This document shows, piece by piece, positions 34,526-42,144 of a DNA stretch of 64,000 nt. Under the pieces are notes generated by a model. The model had not been told where the DNA came from and made no database searches. It saw only the letters and a list, made by a program, of their open reading frames with translations. Location of the stretch: positions 62,001-126,000 of the forward strand of contig CAMFLR010000019.1 of assembly GCA_945957605.1 (NCBI GenBank). The letters are read 5' to 3'. Within the stretch, counting starts at the first letter, position 1; each line of letters begins with the position of its first letter. The position numbers and the translations under genes are program-made. This DNA comes from an uncultured Isosphaeraceae bacterium (GTDB taxonomy: Bacteria; Planctomycetota; Planctomycetia; Isosphaerales; Isosphaeraceae).

Positions 34526-34750
34526 ATGTCTCGTTGGGTAGATCCTGCCGCCCAACTGCGTGGCCCGATGGACCGACCATCCGCCGCCGCAGACCCCCAT
34601 CCGGCAAAGAGTTGCGACCGCTGCTCGGATTGTTCGAGTTCGCGGTGCAGCCATGCGTCCCCACACCAGCACGCCCTCGCGCCGGCCACCAATTCACTCA
34701 CCGCTAGCCGTTCAGGCGTTGCGATCATTCCCCGCGCTGCCGGGGAGTGA
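34526..34750 (+). CDS. Cys/His-rich microprotein, putative metal-binding
   Basis: 74 residues from the ATG at 34526, with AAGGA seven bases upstream. The centre carries C30, C33, C36, C41, H43, H47 and H49 (CxxCxxCxxxxCxHxxxHxH), a dense set of soft metal ligands; the flanks are Pro/Ala/Ser-rich and probably disordered. No signal peptide or membrane helix is seen. It is the first frame after the palindrome-bearing promoter and precedes the DUF1559 gene by 157 bases. I do not recognise a family. Codon use is GC-rich in all positions, so chance cannot be excluded; the ligand cluster plus the ribosome-binding site are the reasons for calling it. Confidence 0.45.
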   Translation: MSRWVDPAAQLRGPMDRPSAAADPHPAKSCDRCSDCSSSRCSHASPHQHALAPATNSLTASRSGVAIIPRAAGE

Positions 34751-34812
34751 CGGCTCGTCCGCCGAGGGGCGTACGCGCCGCCGTATGCGTCGCGTTACGG
34801 GACCAACCCTCG

Positions 34813-34832
34813 GCGGCGAGCTTTCTCGCCGC
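34813..34832 (+). repeat. Stable hairpin in the leader of the DUF1559 gene
   Basis: GCGGCGAG (34813-34820), loop CTTT, CTCGCCGC (34825-34832). A perfect 8-pair stem between the microprotein stop and the DUF1559 start, without a T-run. It may stabilise or partially terminate the transcript; no proof. Confidence 0.4.
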
Positions 34833-34907
34833 TCCGCACGCCTGTGCGCCCACCCTGCGCCTTCACACACCAATAATCGCACTTAACCATCTGAGGATTC
34901 CGCCGTT

Positions 34908-35957
34908 ATGACTCGCAAGCCATTTCGCGCTTTTACGTTGATCGAACTGCTCGTCGTGATCGCCATCATCGCCGTTTTGATCGCACTGCTGCTGCCGGCC
35001 GTGCAGGCCGCTCGCGAGGCTGCGAGGCGCGCTCAGTGCGTGAACAACCTCAAGCAAATCGGTCTGGCGCTGCACAACTACGAAAGTGCCAACAACGTCT
35101 TCCCTGCCGCATTCCACGGCGGTTTCGGCCACGTTTACGGCAACTTCACGGGCTACAACTCACTGCTGCCGTATCTCGAACAAACGAACCTCGCCAACGC
35201 GTTCAACTACAACCTGTCGGTTTATGCTGCGGGTCTGGGAAGCTACTACGGCTGGTCGTTTGCGGAGCAGTCGACCGGTCACGCGACGCAGCTTGGCGTC
35301 TTCCTTTGTCCGTCGAATCGTGCAACGGGCGAAGTCGGCATGTCTTACACGACCTGGACGATCAACAAGGCCGCTGTGACCGACTACGTCTTCAGCGGCG
35401 GTGCCGACAACTATGTCTCACCGCCGTTCCTCGTCGATGGCCGTCGCGGTTTTTCGGGTATCGACGTCTTCAGCCGGATCGCCGAGGTGAGCGATGGCCT
35501 GTCGCAGACGTTCATGTTTGGCGAGGCGGTCGGCGGCAACAACGCGAATAAGTTTGTCGCGATGGGCTTCGGCTCGAATCGAGTTTGCGTGCGTCTCCAG
35601 GATTACACCGACGCCCACAACTACGACAACCTGATGTTCATGGCTTACGGTCGCCGCCGTAACTGGAACACCGAGTACATCGTCGGTGGCTTGCTCGGCA
35701 AGACGACCGACACGCTCGGCAACCCCTACAAGCCGAATGACTGTGGTTATGCGTCGGCGACCGACTATTTCGCCGGTCCCGCAGTGGCGACGACCGGCCA
35801 AACCCTGCCGAACTTCCGCAGCACGCACCCTGGCGGCGTGAACATGGCGTTTGGCGACGGCAGTGTGAAGTTCATCAAAAACACCATCGCCATGCCGACT
35901 TACGCCGGTCTCTCGAGCGTGGCCGGCGGCGAAGTCATCGGTGCCGACCAGTTCTAA
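34908..35957 (+). CDS. DUF1559 protein with prepilin-type N-terminus
   Basis: 349 residues with a type IV pilin-like N-terminal methylation signal: 'RKPFRAFTLIELLVVIAIIAVLIALLLPAVQAAREAARRAQCVNNLKQIGLALHNYES' is the DUF1559 hallmark, with cleavage expected before F9 and Glu at position 5 of the mature protein (E13). Near the C-terminus 'HPGGVNMAFGDG' fulfils the H-X9-DG motif of the family. A TGAGGA site precedes the ATG. These pseudopilins are multiplied in planctomycete genomes and are thought to be surface proteins; individual roles are unknown. Here it is followed closely by two lipoprotein genes and a DUF4198-like/Kelch gene, in an order that suggests one operon. Confidence 0.93.
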   Translation: MTRKPFRAFTLIELLVVIAIIAVLIALLLPAVQAAREAARRAQCVNNLKQIGLALHNYESANNVFPAAFHGGFGHVYGNFTGYNSLLPYLEQTNLANAFNYNLSVYAAGLGSYYGWSFAEQSTGHATQLGVFLCPSNRATGEVGMSYTTWTINKAAVTDYVFSGGADNYVSPPFLVDGRRGFSGIDVFSRIAEVSDGLSQTFMFGEAVGGNNANKFVAMGFGSNRVCVRLQDYTDAHNYDNLMFMAYGRRRNWNTEYIVGGLLGKTTDTLGNPYKPNDCGYASATDYFAGPAVATTGQTLPNFRSTHPGGVNMAFGDGSVKFIKNTIAMPTYAGLSSVAGGEVIGADQF

Positions 35958-35985
35958 GCCAACCTCGAGATACGAGCCCATTGCC

Positions 35986-36195
35986 ATGAGACTTGCACGC
36001 TCGCTGATCCTTGCATTCGTCTGTGTTTGGCTCACCGGTTGCGGCGGACCGACAGGAGACAACCTGTCGGTCGCGGCCGAGCAGGACGCCGCCAAGCTGC
36101 AATCGGCCAAGGCCGAAGCCGAACAGGCCGCCGCCAAAGCGAAGCTGGCCGAAGCGAAGAAAACCAAGGGGCGCATCCACGTCGAAGGCCAGTAA
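35986..36195 (+). CDS. Small lipoprotein
   Basis: 69 residues from the ATG at 35986, 28 bases after the DUF1559 stop. The signal peptide 'MRLARSLILAFVCVWLTGC' ends in the lipobox LTGC (C19). The mature part is a single Ala/Lys/Glu-rich helix ('AEQDAAKLQSAKAEAEQAAAKAKLAEAKK'), likely a coiled coil. It should be anchored to a membrane by its lipid and could tether or oligomerise with its neighbours. Small lipoproteins after DUF1559 genes are frequent in Planctomycetes. Confidence 0.75.
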   Translation: MRLARSLILAFVCVWLTGCGGPTGDNLSVAAEQDAAKLQSAKAEAEQAAAKAKLAEAKKTKGRIHVEGQ

Positions 36196-36222
36196 GGCCC
36201 GGTAATCGAGGTGAGAACTCCC

Positions 36223-36525
36223 ATGATTCGACGTCCCAGGTTAGCGACTCTGGCCGCAACGATTCTGCTTGCGGCGGCCGGCTGCTCGGCCGATCCCAGC
36301 CCGCTTTCACCGCTCGCAGCAGAAAGCCCTGAGCGCAGTTCGTTAGCGCTGAGCGAGATGAGCACGATGGCCGAGCGAAATCGCCAGGCCGAAGCTGCGT
36401 TCTATCGCAAAAACGCACGCGGTCACAGGGCTGCGCCGGCTGAAACAACCACGAACCCAAGTCCCTCGACTCACGAACAGAAATCAGTCACTCAAGCAGC
36501 GACCAACCCCCGAGAGAACCTATGA
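36223..36525 (+). CDS. Small lipoprotein
   Basis: 100 residues from the ATG at 36223 (GAGGTGAG upstream); a GTG at 36211 is less likely. The signal peptide 'MIRRPRLATLAATILLAAAGC' ends in an AAGC lipobox (C21). The mature part is polar with no recognised domain, and the C-terminal third is Thr/Pro/Ser-rich. Its stop overlaps the start of the Kelch gene as ATGA, so the two are coupled. Function unknown; context suggests a surface complex with the DUF1559 protein. Confidence 0.7.
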   Translation: MIRRPRLATLAATILLAAAGCSADPSPLSPLAAESPERSSLALSEMSTMAERNRQAEAAFYRKNARGHRAAPAETTTNPSPSTHEQKSVTQAATNPRENL

Positions 36526-39089
36526 ATCGCAGGCTTCCGCTCACTCTGGCTTTCCTGGTGCTTGCCGCGGCTCCATGTCGCGCACACTTTCTCTGGCTAA
36601 CGGCCGAGACCGTTGATAACAAGCCAGGCGCATCGGCGTTTCTTAGTGAAACGCCGGAACCCGAAACGGCTGACCTCCTGAAGCACATCGCCAAGTCGAA
36701 AATCACGGTCGGCGATAAAACGCTGTCGTGGAAGAAGGGCGACGATTCCTATTTGATCACGCTGCCCGAAGGTACCAAGGTCGTCGACGGCTACTGCGAC
36801 CTCGGCGTAATGAAGCGCGGTGAAGTGACGATGCGCCTGGTTTACACCGGTCGAGTGCAATTCGGCGCTGCATCGGCCTCGAACAATGAACTGCCCGATA
36901 ATCTGCGGATGCGTCTCGTCGAACGTGCCGGCAAATCGCCGGTCGTTCAGGTGACATATCTCGGCAAGCCAGTCGTGGGCGCGATCGTCAAGGCGTTTCC
37001 CGAAGGCAAAACGCCGGTCGAACTGAAGTCTGATGCCGCTGGTCAGATCGACACTCCCGGCGTGGCCGAAGGCAAAACCGGCCTGCTCGCCAAGTGGTTC
37101 GACAAGACCGCCGGTGAAGTTGAAGGCAAGCCGTTCGCCGAAACCCGCTACTATGCGACTCTGACGGTCGCGGGCCACGGCGATAAGCCGAGCGAGACGA
37201 CGAAGGTCAGCACTTCGGCAAACTTCGCTCCGTTCGCCGTCATGCCCGAAGCTGTGAATAGCTTCGGTGGCGCCGTCAGCGACGGCTGGCTCTACGTCTA
37301 CAGCGGCCACATCGGCGACACGCACAAATATAGCGAAGCAACCACCACGAACCACTTCCGTCGCCTCAACCTCAAGGATCGCACGACCTGGGAAGAACTC
37401 CCGTCCGTGCCGCCGCTGCAAGGTGTCACGCTCGTTGCCCACGGCGGCATGCTTTATCGAATCGGTGGTGCGGCCGCCAAGAACAAGACCGGCACGCCCG
37501 ATGATCTGCGTTCCGTCGCCGACTTCGCCCGCTTCGACCCCAAGTCCAAAACCTGGACCGACCTCCCCAAGCTTCCCTCTCCGCGCTCGACGCACGACGC
37601 CGTCGTTTCTGGCGACAAGATTTACGTCGTCGGCGGTTGGTCAATGAACGGTGGCTCGGCGTCGAACTCCGAGTTCTGCGACGATGCCCTCGTTTTCGAC
37701 CTCACAAAGATGGACGCGACCTGGGAAAAACTGCCCGAGCCGCCGTTCCATCGTCGTGCACTCGCCGTCGCCGATCTCGCCGGCAAGATCTACGTTCTCG
37801 GCGGCCTGACCGATGACAGCAGCGTCGTTAAGAGTGTTGATATCTACGATCCTGCGACGAAGACCTGGTCGAAAGGTCCGGAACTGCCGGGCACCAAGCT
37901 GCAAGGTTTCGCCCCCTCGGCCTTCGAGGCGGCTGGCCGGCTCTATGTGAGCGGTCACGACGGACTGCTGCATCGTCTGAGCAATGACGGCAAGTCATGG
38001 GAAACGGCCGGCAAGCTGGCGATTCCTCGTCTCACTCACCGTTTGCTGCCGGGAATCGCCAACGACCTGCTCGCCGTGGGCGGCAATTTCGCCAACTCGC
38101 CGATTCGCATCATCGAGTCGCTTCCACTGAACGAAACGCCCGGCCCCAAGGTGGTGACCTGGACCGTTCCCACCACGACCGACGTTCGCCAGGGCCAGGC
38201 CGTTGCACTCGTACGTTCCAAGTTGCTGGCAATCGGCGGCAATCGCTCGTCGGAACCGCACGCCTTCGAGTCGAAGAACCTGGTGCGTGAAGGTGTTGAA
38301 TTCTCACTCGGCAAAATGGCGACGAAAGCCATTGAAGAACTTCCCGACTCGCGGCAATCGGCCACCCTGCTAACGATTCCGTCGCGCAAGAATGAAGCGT
38401 TCCTGATCGGTGGTATCGGTGCCGATGGTGGTGTCTCACGCACGCTTGGCGACGTCTTCAAGCTCGACGCTTCGGGCCACTGGAGCAAGCAAGCGGCGAC
38501 CATCCCCGACGCTCGCGGAATGTTCGGCGCAGCGGTTTACAAGGATGCCGTATGGATCTTCGGCGGCCGGATCTGGGATCCGCGTCCCGGCCAGGAAAAG
38601 AAGCCGATGCCTCTCGAAGTTCTTCGCTGGGAGCCGCAGAGCGAGCATTCGACATTTGAGCCGACCGGCCAGAAGGCCCCGCGAGTCCGTCGTTCCTTCG
38701 CCGGCGCGGTGATGGGGTCGAAGTACTACATGGTCGGCGGCCTGAACGACGAGCAAAAGCTGGTCGATACCGTCGATGTCTTCGACTTCGACAAGAACAA
38801 CTGGAGCACGATCGCTTCGCCGCAGCCGCGTTTGTTCGCCGAACTTGCGACTCTGAACGGCAAGCTCTACCTTGCAGGCGGATTCGTGAAATCGGAGGCG
38901 AATCACTTCGAGCCGGCCAAGTCGGTCGAGTGCTTTGACCCGGCAACCGGCAAGTGGTCGACTTTGCTCGAGCAGTCGCCGGTTGATGCGACGGGTGTTG
39001 CCCTTCTGCCGATTCAGGGGCGTCTTTTGATGTATGCTCCGGACAAGCAGGGGACCCGTCAGGCGAACTTTGCGCTGATTGCCCCGTAA
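36522..39089 (+). CDS. Secreted Kelch-repeat protein with DUF4198-like N-terminal domain
   Basis: 855 residues. Signal peptide 1-21, then 'HFLWLTAETV', the opening of DUF4198-type periplasmic proteins, which are linked with metal (nickel/cobalt) uptake in other bacteria. Residues about 20-240 hold this domain ('LVYTGRVQFG', 'VVGAIVKAFPEGKTPVELKSDAAGQIDTPGVAEGKTGLLAKW', a carboxypeptidase-regulatory-like fold). From about 240 to the end there are Kelch repeats ('KIYVVGGWSMNGG', 'KIYVLGGLTDDSSVVKSVDIYDPATKTWSKGPELP', 'KYYMVGGLNDEQKLVDTVDVFDFDKNNW', 'KLYLAGGFV'), enough for two propellers. Coupled by ATGA to the lipoprotein upstream. Metal responsiveness is inferred from the operator and the N-terminal domain, not shown. 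Confidence 0.85.
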   Translation: MNRRLPLTLAFLVLAAAPCRAHFLWLTAETVDNKPGASAFLSETPEPETADLLKHIAKSKITVGDKTLSWKKGDDSYLITLPEGTKVVDGYCDLGVMKRGEVTMRLVYTGRVQFGAASASNNELPDNLRMRLVERAGKSPVVQVTYLGKPVVGAIVKAFPEGKTPVELKSDAAGQIDTPGVAEGKTGLLAKWFDKTAGEVEGKPFAETRYYATLTVAGHGDKPSETTKVSTSANFAPFAVMPEAVNSFGGAVSDGWLYVYSGHIGDTHKYSEATTTNHFRRLNLKDRTTWEELPSVPPLQGVTLVAHGGMLYRIGGAAAKNKTGTPDDLRSVADFARFDPKSKTWTDLPKLPSPRSTHDAVVSGDKIYVVGGWSMNGGSASNSEFCDDALVFDLTKMDATWEKLPEPPFHRRALAVADLAGKIYVLGGLTDDSSVVKSVDIYDPATKTWSKGPELPGTKLQGFAPSAFEAAGRLYVSGHDGLLHRLSNDGKSWETAGKLAIPRLTHRLLPGIANDLLAVGGNFANSPIRIIESLPLNETPGPKVVTWTVPTTTDVRQGQAVALVRSKLLAIGGNRSSEPHAFESKNLVREGVEFSLGKMATKAIEELPDSRQSATLLTIPSRKNEAFLIGGIGADGGVSRTLGDVFKLDASGHWSKQAATIPDARGMFGAAVYKDAVWIFGGRIWDPRPGQEKKPMPLEVLRWEPQSEHSTFEPTGQKAPRVRRSFAGAVMGSKYYMVGGLNDEQKLVDTVDVFDFDKNNWSTIASPQPRLFAELATLNGKLYLAGGFVKSEANHFEPAKSVECFDPATGKWSTLLEQSPVDATGVALLPIQGRLLMYAPDKQGTRQANFALIAP

Positions 39090-39399
39090 TCACTGAAACG
39101 GGACTTCAACGCGGATCAGGAATGAACGGCGTCAGGCTGATCGCGTTGAGGTCCCGTACCTCTCATTCGTCTGCCAGCAAATGGAATTATTGCGAACTAC
39201 CTGCTCTGCAATTCTTCTTAAAGCATGCTGAGTATCAAGTTGCTATGAATCGCGAGATATGAGGATGGCCTAACCCTTGACCGGCGTTTGCGCGCTTGCT
39301 AGATTCCCGGCCTGTCCCTATGACAGGTCCGGGCTGCTTTTGTTTGTAGCCTGGGCGAGGTGTTAAGCAATGGTTATGTAATTTGTGGAGAATCTGACA
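39090..39399 (+). other. Structured intergenic region after the DUF1559 operon
   Basis: 310 bases without a gene. 39098-39157 can fold into a long imperfect stem (ACGGGAC with GTCCCGT; AACGCG with CGCGTT). A second stem with a T-rich tail (39306-39345) is listed as terminator. The last 50 bases are AT-richer and should hold the promoter of the phosphoesterase gene. Confidence 0.5.
39306..39345 (+). terminator. Terminator of the DUF1559/Kelch operon
   Basis: CCCGGCCTGTC (39306-39316) pairs with GACAGGTCCGGG (39322-39333) with one bulged T, loop CCTAT, followed by CTGCTTTTGTTTG. A good rho-independent candidate, though 217 bases after the stop. Confidence 0.6.
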
Positions 39400-40554
39400 A
39401 TGACGGTACTTCGACAGGGAATGACCGCCCCTCGTCCTCCGCGTGGGCATTCGCAGGCCCATCCCGGCGTCCACCCGATTTCCGCGTTAACTCACCGAAC
39501 TCAGAGGTTCCAACCATTGCCGGAACCGCTGGGCGAACCGCCCTATCGCTATTCCGTCGGCGCGGCGTTTCCCGATATCGCGCAACGCGCGAAGAAGCTA
39601 AAGAAGCTCATTTTCCATGTAACCGCAGATGTGGGCGGAGTAAAACGCCCAGACTTTCAACATCGTGTTGCTGCGGCGATGAAAGGCGACCTGAATCTAC
39701 CCGACGACTCTCTTCCAAATTTCATGTACATCGTCGGTGATGTGGTCTATTTCAACGGCCAGGTCGAAGATTACTACGACCAATTCTATGAGCCGTACCA
39801 CCAGTACAATGCGCCTATCTTCGCGATTCCTGGAAATCACGACGGTGACCCCATCGACAATTCGCAGGCGTCGTTAGATGGGTTTGTCCGTTATTTCATG
39901 GATCCCACGCCGAAGGTACAACCGGAATCGGGGGATGCGCCTCGAGTGACGATTTCGCAGCCCAATGTGTACTTCACGCTCGAATGCCCGTTCGCGACGA
40001 TCGTGGGTATGTACACGAACGTGCCGGAACATGGCTCGATCGATTCAGTGCAGCAGCAATGGCTGACGAACGAGTTCGCCACCGCGCCCGACGATAAGGC
40101 GTTAATTGTCGCTCTGCATCATCCGGTTTACTCGTTCGACGACCATCATTCCGGCTCGCCTCGGATGGCAGACGCACTTCAACACGCGATCAACGACAGC
40201 CGGCGAGTCCCTAACCTCGTCCTCACCGGTCATGTGCACAATTACCAGCGCATCGAGAAATCGATCGTCTCCTCGGGCGCGACCCCATTTCTCGTATTTG
40301 GCCACGGTGGCTATTGGCATTTGCACGGAATGAACGCCGCCGCGGGTACAACCGACGCAAACACCGGCGCGACGTTGGTGTTTGAAGAACACAAACGCCA
40401 CGGCTATCTGACGCTCACCGTCGATTCCGATCAGATATCGGGCTCGATGACCCTGACCGACCCGGAAGGATCAGATCCCGAGACTGACGTCGATACGTTC
40501 GCATATCCTGCAGGGCCGATCCATTTGAAGAACAACGCGACTGTGAGTCTGTAA
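39400..40554 (+). CDS. Calcineurin-like metallophosphoesterase
   Basis: 384 residues from the ATG at 39400 (GGAG upstream; a GTG at 39385 is possible). Metal-site motifs: D77 in 'HVTADVGG', G113-D114 in 'YIVGDVVYF', N146-H147-D148 in 'IPGNHDGD', His in 'IVALHHPVYS', and 'LTGHVHNYQR' for the last GHxH. The first motif, normally DxH, lacks its His, which may change metal use. No signal peptide is seen; the first 45 residues are Pro/His-rich and probably disordered. Substrate unknown; relatives include purple-acid-phosphatase-like and nucleotidase-like enzymes. It converges with the next gene. Confidence 0.8.
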   Translation: MTVLRQGMTAPRPPRGHSQAHPGVHPISALTHRTQRFQPLPEPLGEPPYRYSVGAAFPDIAQRAKKLKKLIFHVTADVGGVKRPDFQHRVAAAMKGDLNLPDDSLPNFMYIVGDVVYFNGQVEDYYDQFYEPYHQYNAPIFAIPGNHDGDPIDNSQASLDGFVRYFMDPTPKVQPESGDAPRVTISQPNVYFTLECPFATIVGMYTNVPEHGSIDSVQQQWLTNEFATAPDDKALIVALHHPVYSFDDHHSGSPRMADALQHAINDSRRVPNLVLTGHVHNYQRIEKSIVSSGATPFLVFGHGGYWHLHGMNAAAGTTDANTGATLVFEEHKRHGYLTLTVDSDQISGSMTLTDPEGSDPETDVDTFAYPAGPIHLKNNATVSL

Positions 40555-40582
40555 GGATCTCGCAGACCGTAAGGTCGCACAG

Positions 40583-40612
40583 GATCCGCCGAGACACTGT
40601 GCTCGGCGGATC
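40583..40612. terminator. Hairpin between convergent genes
   Basis: GATCCGCCGAG (40583-40593), 8-base loop, CTCGGCGGATC (40602-40612): a perfect 11-pair stem 28 bases after the plus-strand stop and 25 bases beyond the minus-strand stop. No clear T-run on either side, so a bidirectional terminator is likely but not certain. Confidence 0.55.
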
Positions 40613-40637
40613 TCATCCTGCGCTAAATTGGCGCCAA

Positions 40638-41267
40638 TTATGATAGCTGCTGCGGCCCGAACGGATCGACGCCGTTCGGGTTCGTCACGCCTGTCGTTTT
40701 GACTTGACCCGAGAAGCGCACGATGGCGCGTCCCGCGCCGGCACCCTTGATCGTTCCGCCTGGCAAATACGTGATCGTCAGCGTCCCTTGACCGCTCGCC
40801 GACGTAAATGTGCCGCTGCCGTTGCTGTTGACACTCCAGGTCAGGCGAGTTGGCCGACCGAAACGATCGAGCGACGTGGGATCACCTTGAAGGTCGACAA
40901 GGAGGATGTTGTTGACGTTACGATCGCGGAGCGTGGCGGTTCCTTCAAAAGCTGCGCCGGGGGCACCGGGTGTATCGATTTTCATGGTGAGCATGCCATG
41001 AAGGAAGCGATTGCTCGACCCGTTTCCAGTGTAGGCAACTCGCCGCGCCTGGTCGGAATTCTGCGGAACGCCGACGCCGTACGATACCTTGAAGCCAGCC
41101 GTGAATTTTTCGCGGGCGATCTCGCGCCGCGTCAGGCCCGTTGTATCAACCTGGGCTGCGACCACGGCGCGAGGGTGGTGCTGATACAATGAGATCGCCG
41201 TGAGCAAGTCCCGCGACTCCAGCATCGCCAGGTTGGGGACCACTGACCTCCGTCGTTGCCGATTCAC
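40638..41267 (-). CDS. Exported 'LExRxLL' protein of unknown function
   Basis: 209 residues. The basic N-terminus with 'LAMLESRDLLTA' (LESRDLL at 16-22) is the same export signature as in the two large surface proteins at 7879 and 11114. The remainder is beta-rich and Gly/Thr-rich ('GMLTMKIDTPGAPGAAFEGTATLRDRN', 'GSGTFTSASGQGTLTITYLPGGTIKGAG'), without Cys and without a recognised domain. Probably secreted or surface-bound. It is the last chromosomal gene before the attachment site of the integrated element. Confidence 0.65.
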   Translation of the reverse strand: MNRQRRRSVVPNLAMLESRDLLTAISLYQHHPRAVVAAQVDTTGLTRREIAREKFTAGFKVSYGVGVPQNSDQARRVAYTGNGSSNRFLHGMLTMKIDTPGAPGAAFEGTATLRDRNVNNILLVDLQGDPTSLDRFGRPTRLTWSVNSNGSGTFTSASGQGTLTITYLPGGTIKGAGAGRAIVRFSGQVKTTGVTNPNGVDPFGPQQLS

Positions 41268-41501
41268 CGTACCTACCCTCCGTGACGTCGCTCGGCGGCT
41301 CCGTTCTTCTCTCTTGATTATCGGCGATCGAAAATTGCGACGGTCAGCGGATTCGCGACAAGAGGGCGACGGTCGATCTCAGCTTTCTTGATGCACAGTT
41401 TGAACCGCTTTTACCGAATGAAGTGCATAACAACTTGAAATCTTATGTGTTGATGAAGTCGGGCAAAGATTGCCGGTCGTGGGAAACACATTCGGGAAAT
41501 G

Positions 41502-41538
41502 AAAAACGCAAGCCTCTGATCGCTCAGAAGCTTGCGTT
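41502..41538 (-). terminator. Terminator of the interrupted tRNA-Arg
   Basis: Read on the minus strand, AACGCAAGC (41538-41530) and GCTTGCGTT (41513-41505) form a 9-pair stem with an inner CTGA/TCAG, followed by a T-run. It directly follows the 3' end of the tRNA fragment, as a native tRNA terminator would. Confidence 0.75.
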
Positions 41539-41539
41539 A

Positions 41540-41584
41540 TGTGCCCGGCAGGATTTGAACCTGCAACCTTCGGCTTCGGAGGCC
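41540..41584 (-). pseudogene. 3' half of tRNA-Arg(CCG): attachment site
   Basis: On the minus strand the sequence runs from the anticodon loop CTCCGAA (41581-41575; anticodon CCG) through the 3' anticodon strand GCCGA, variable loop, complete T arm (GCAGG-TTCAAAT-CCTGC) and acceptor strand CGGGCAC to discriminator A at 41540. The 5' half (acceptor, D arm, 5' anticodon strand) is absent: upstream sequence diverges just past 41584. This is what tyrosine-recombinase integration within a tRNA anticodon loop leaves at the distal end of an element. Confidence 0.8.
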
Positions 41585-42144
41585 AAATTATTTTGGTTTG
41601 CCGGCATGGAAAATCTTACGAGGGCTTGTTGGAAGCGGTGAGCGGTAACGAGTTACGGCAATGGGGCAGAACTTGAGCGTTTTTCGAAAAGGCAAGAAAA
41701 GGCGCTAAAACGGGGTCTGTTATGGGTGAAAGGGGTATGGAAAGGGGTACGGATGTCATTGCTGTTGAACGACGGTGGAGGCTCGCGGTCCGATAGACCG
41801 AGCCTTCAGGAAAGAGGCAGCGACAGAGCAATTTCGCATATGCGCCAAGGGGTGGCAAATCGCCAAAGGAACGCTCGCGACTTCTTTGACGGCATCTCGT
41901 CGCAAGTCGCGAACAGCTTTCCCGTTCGCCTTCCTCAAGTTCAGCAACGAGATCTCAACGCACCGAAATTGCTTGACCGGATGCGGAAAACTTGTTGATG
42001 TGTTCTGCGATTCGATCGAGTAAACAACCATAAGTCGACGTGAAGCTCGAGTGGTCAGCGTACCGCTGCACGTGAGGCAACGCCGGACCCAAAGGCACGC
42101 GTCATTTGACTCTTGAGTTGCCAACCATCTGAGGGGAGAATCCG
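41585..42144. other. Element end region without a supported gene
   Basis: 560 bases next to the attachment site. Short frames occur on both strands but none has a recognisable domain or a convincing start. It carries a tandem 12-base-period repeat (41728-41749), listed separately, which could be recombinase arm sites. A terminal fragment of a lost gene cannot be excluded. Confidence 0.5.
41728..41749 (+). repeat. Two direct repeats GAAAGGGGTA
   Basis: GAAAGGGGTA occurs at 41728-41737 and again at 41740-41749, period 12, about 145 bases inside the attachment site. Direct repeats at such a distance are typical arm-type sites for tyrosine recombinases; that is inference. Confidence 0.4.

Noticed and set aside
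41540..41620. A complete tRNA-Arg at the attachment site
   Set aside because: The 5' half cannot be found: past 41584 the sequence does not pair with the acceptor, and no D arm is present.
41585..42124. Integrase remnant next to the attachment site
   Set aside because: No recombinase motifs (R...HxxR...Y) are readable in any frame; the geometry also predicts the integrase at the other end.
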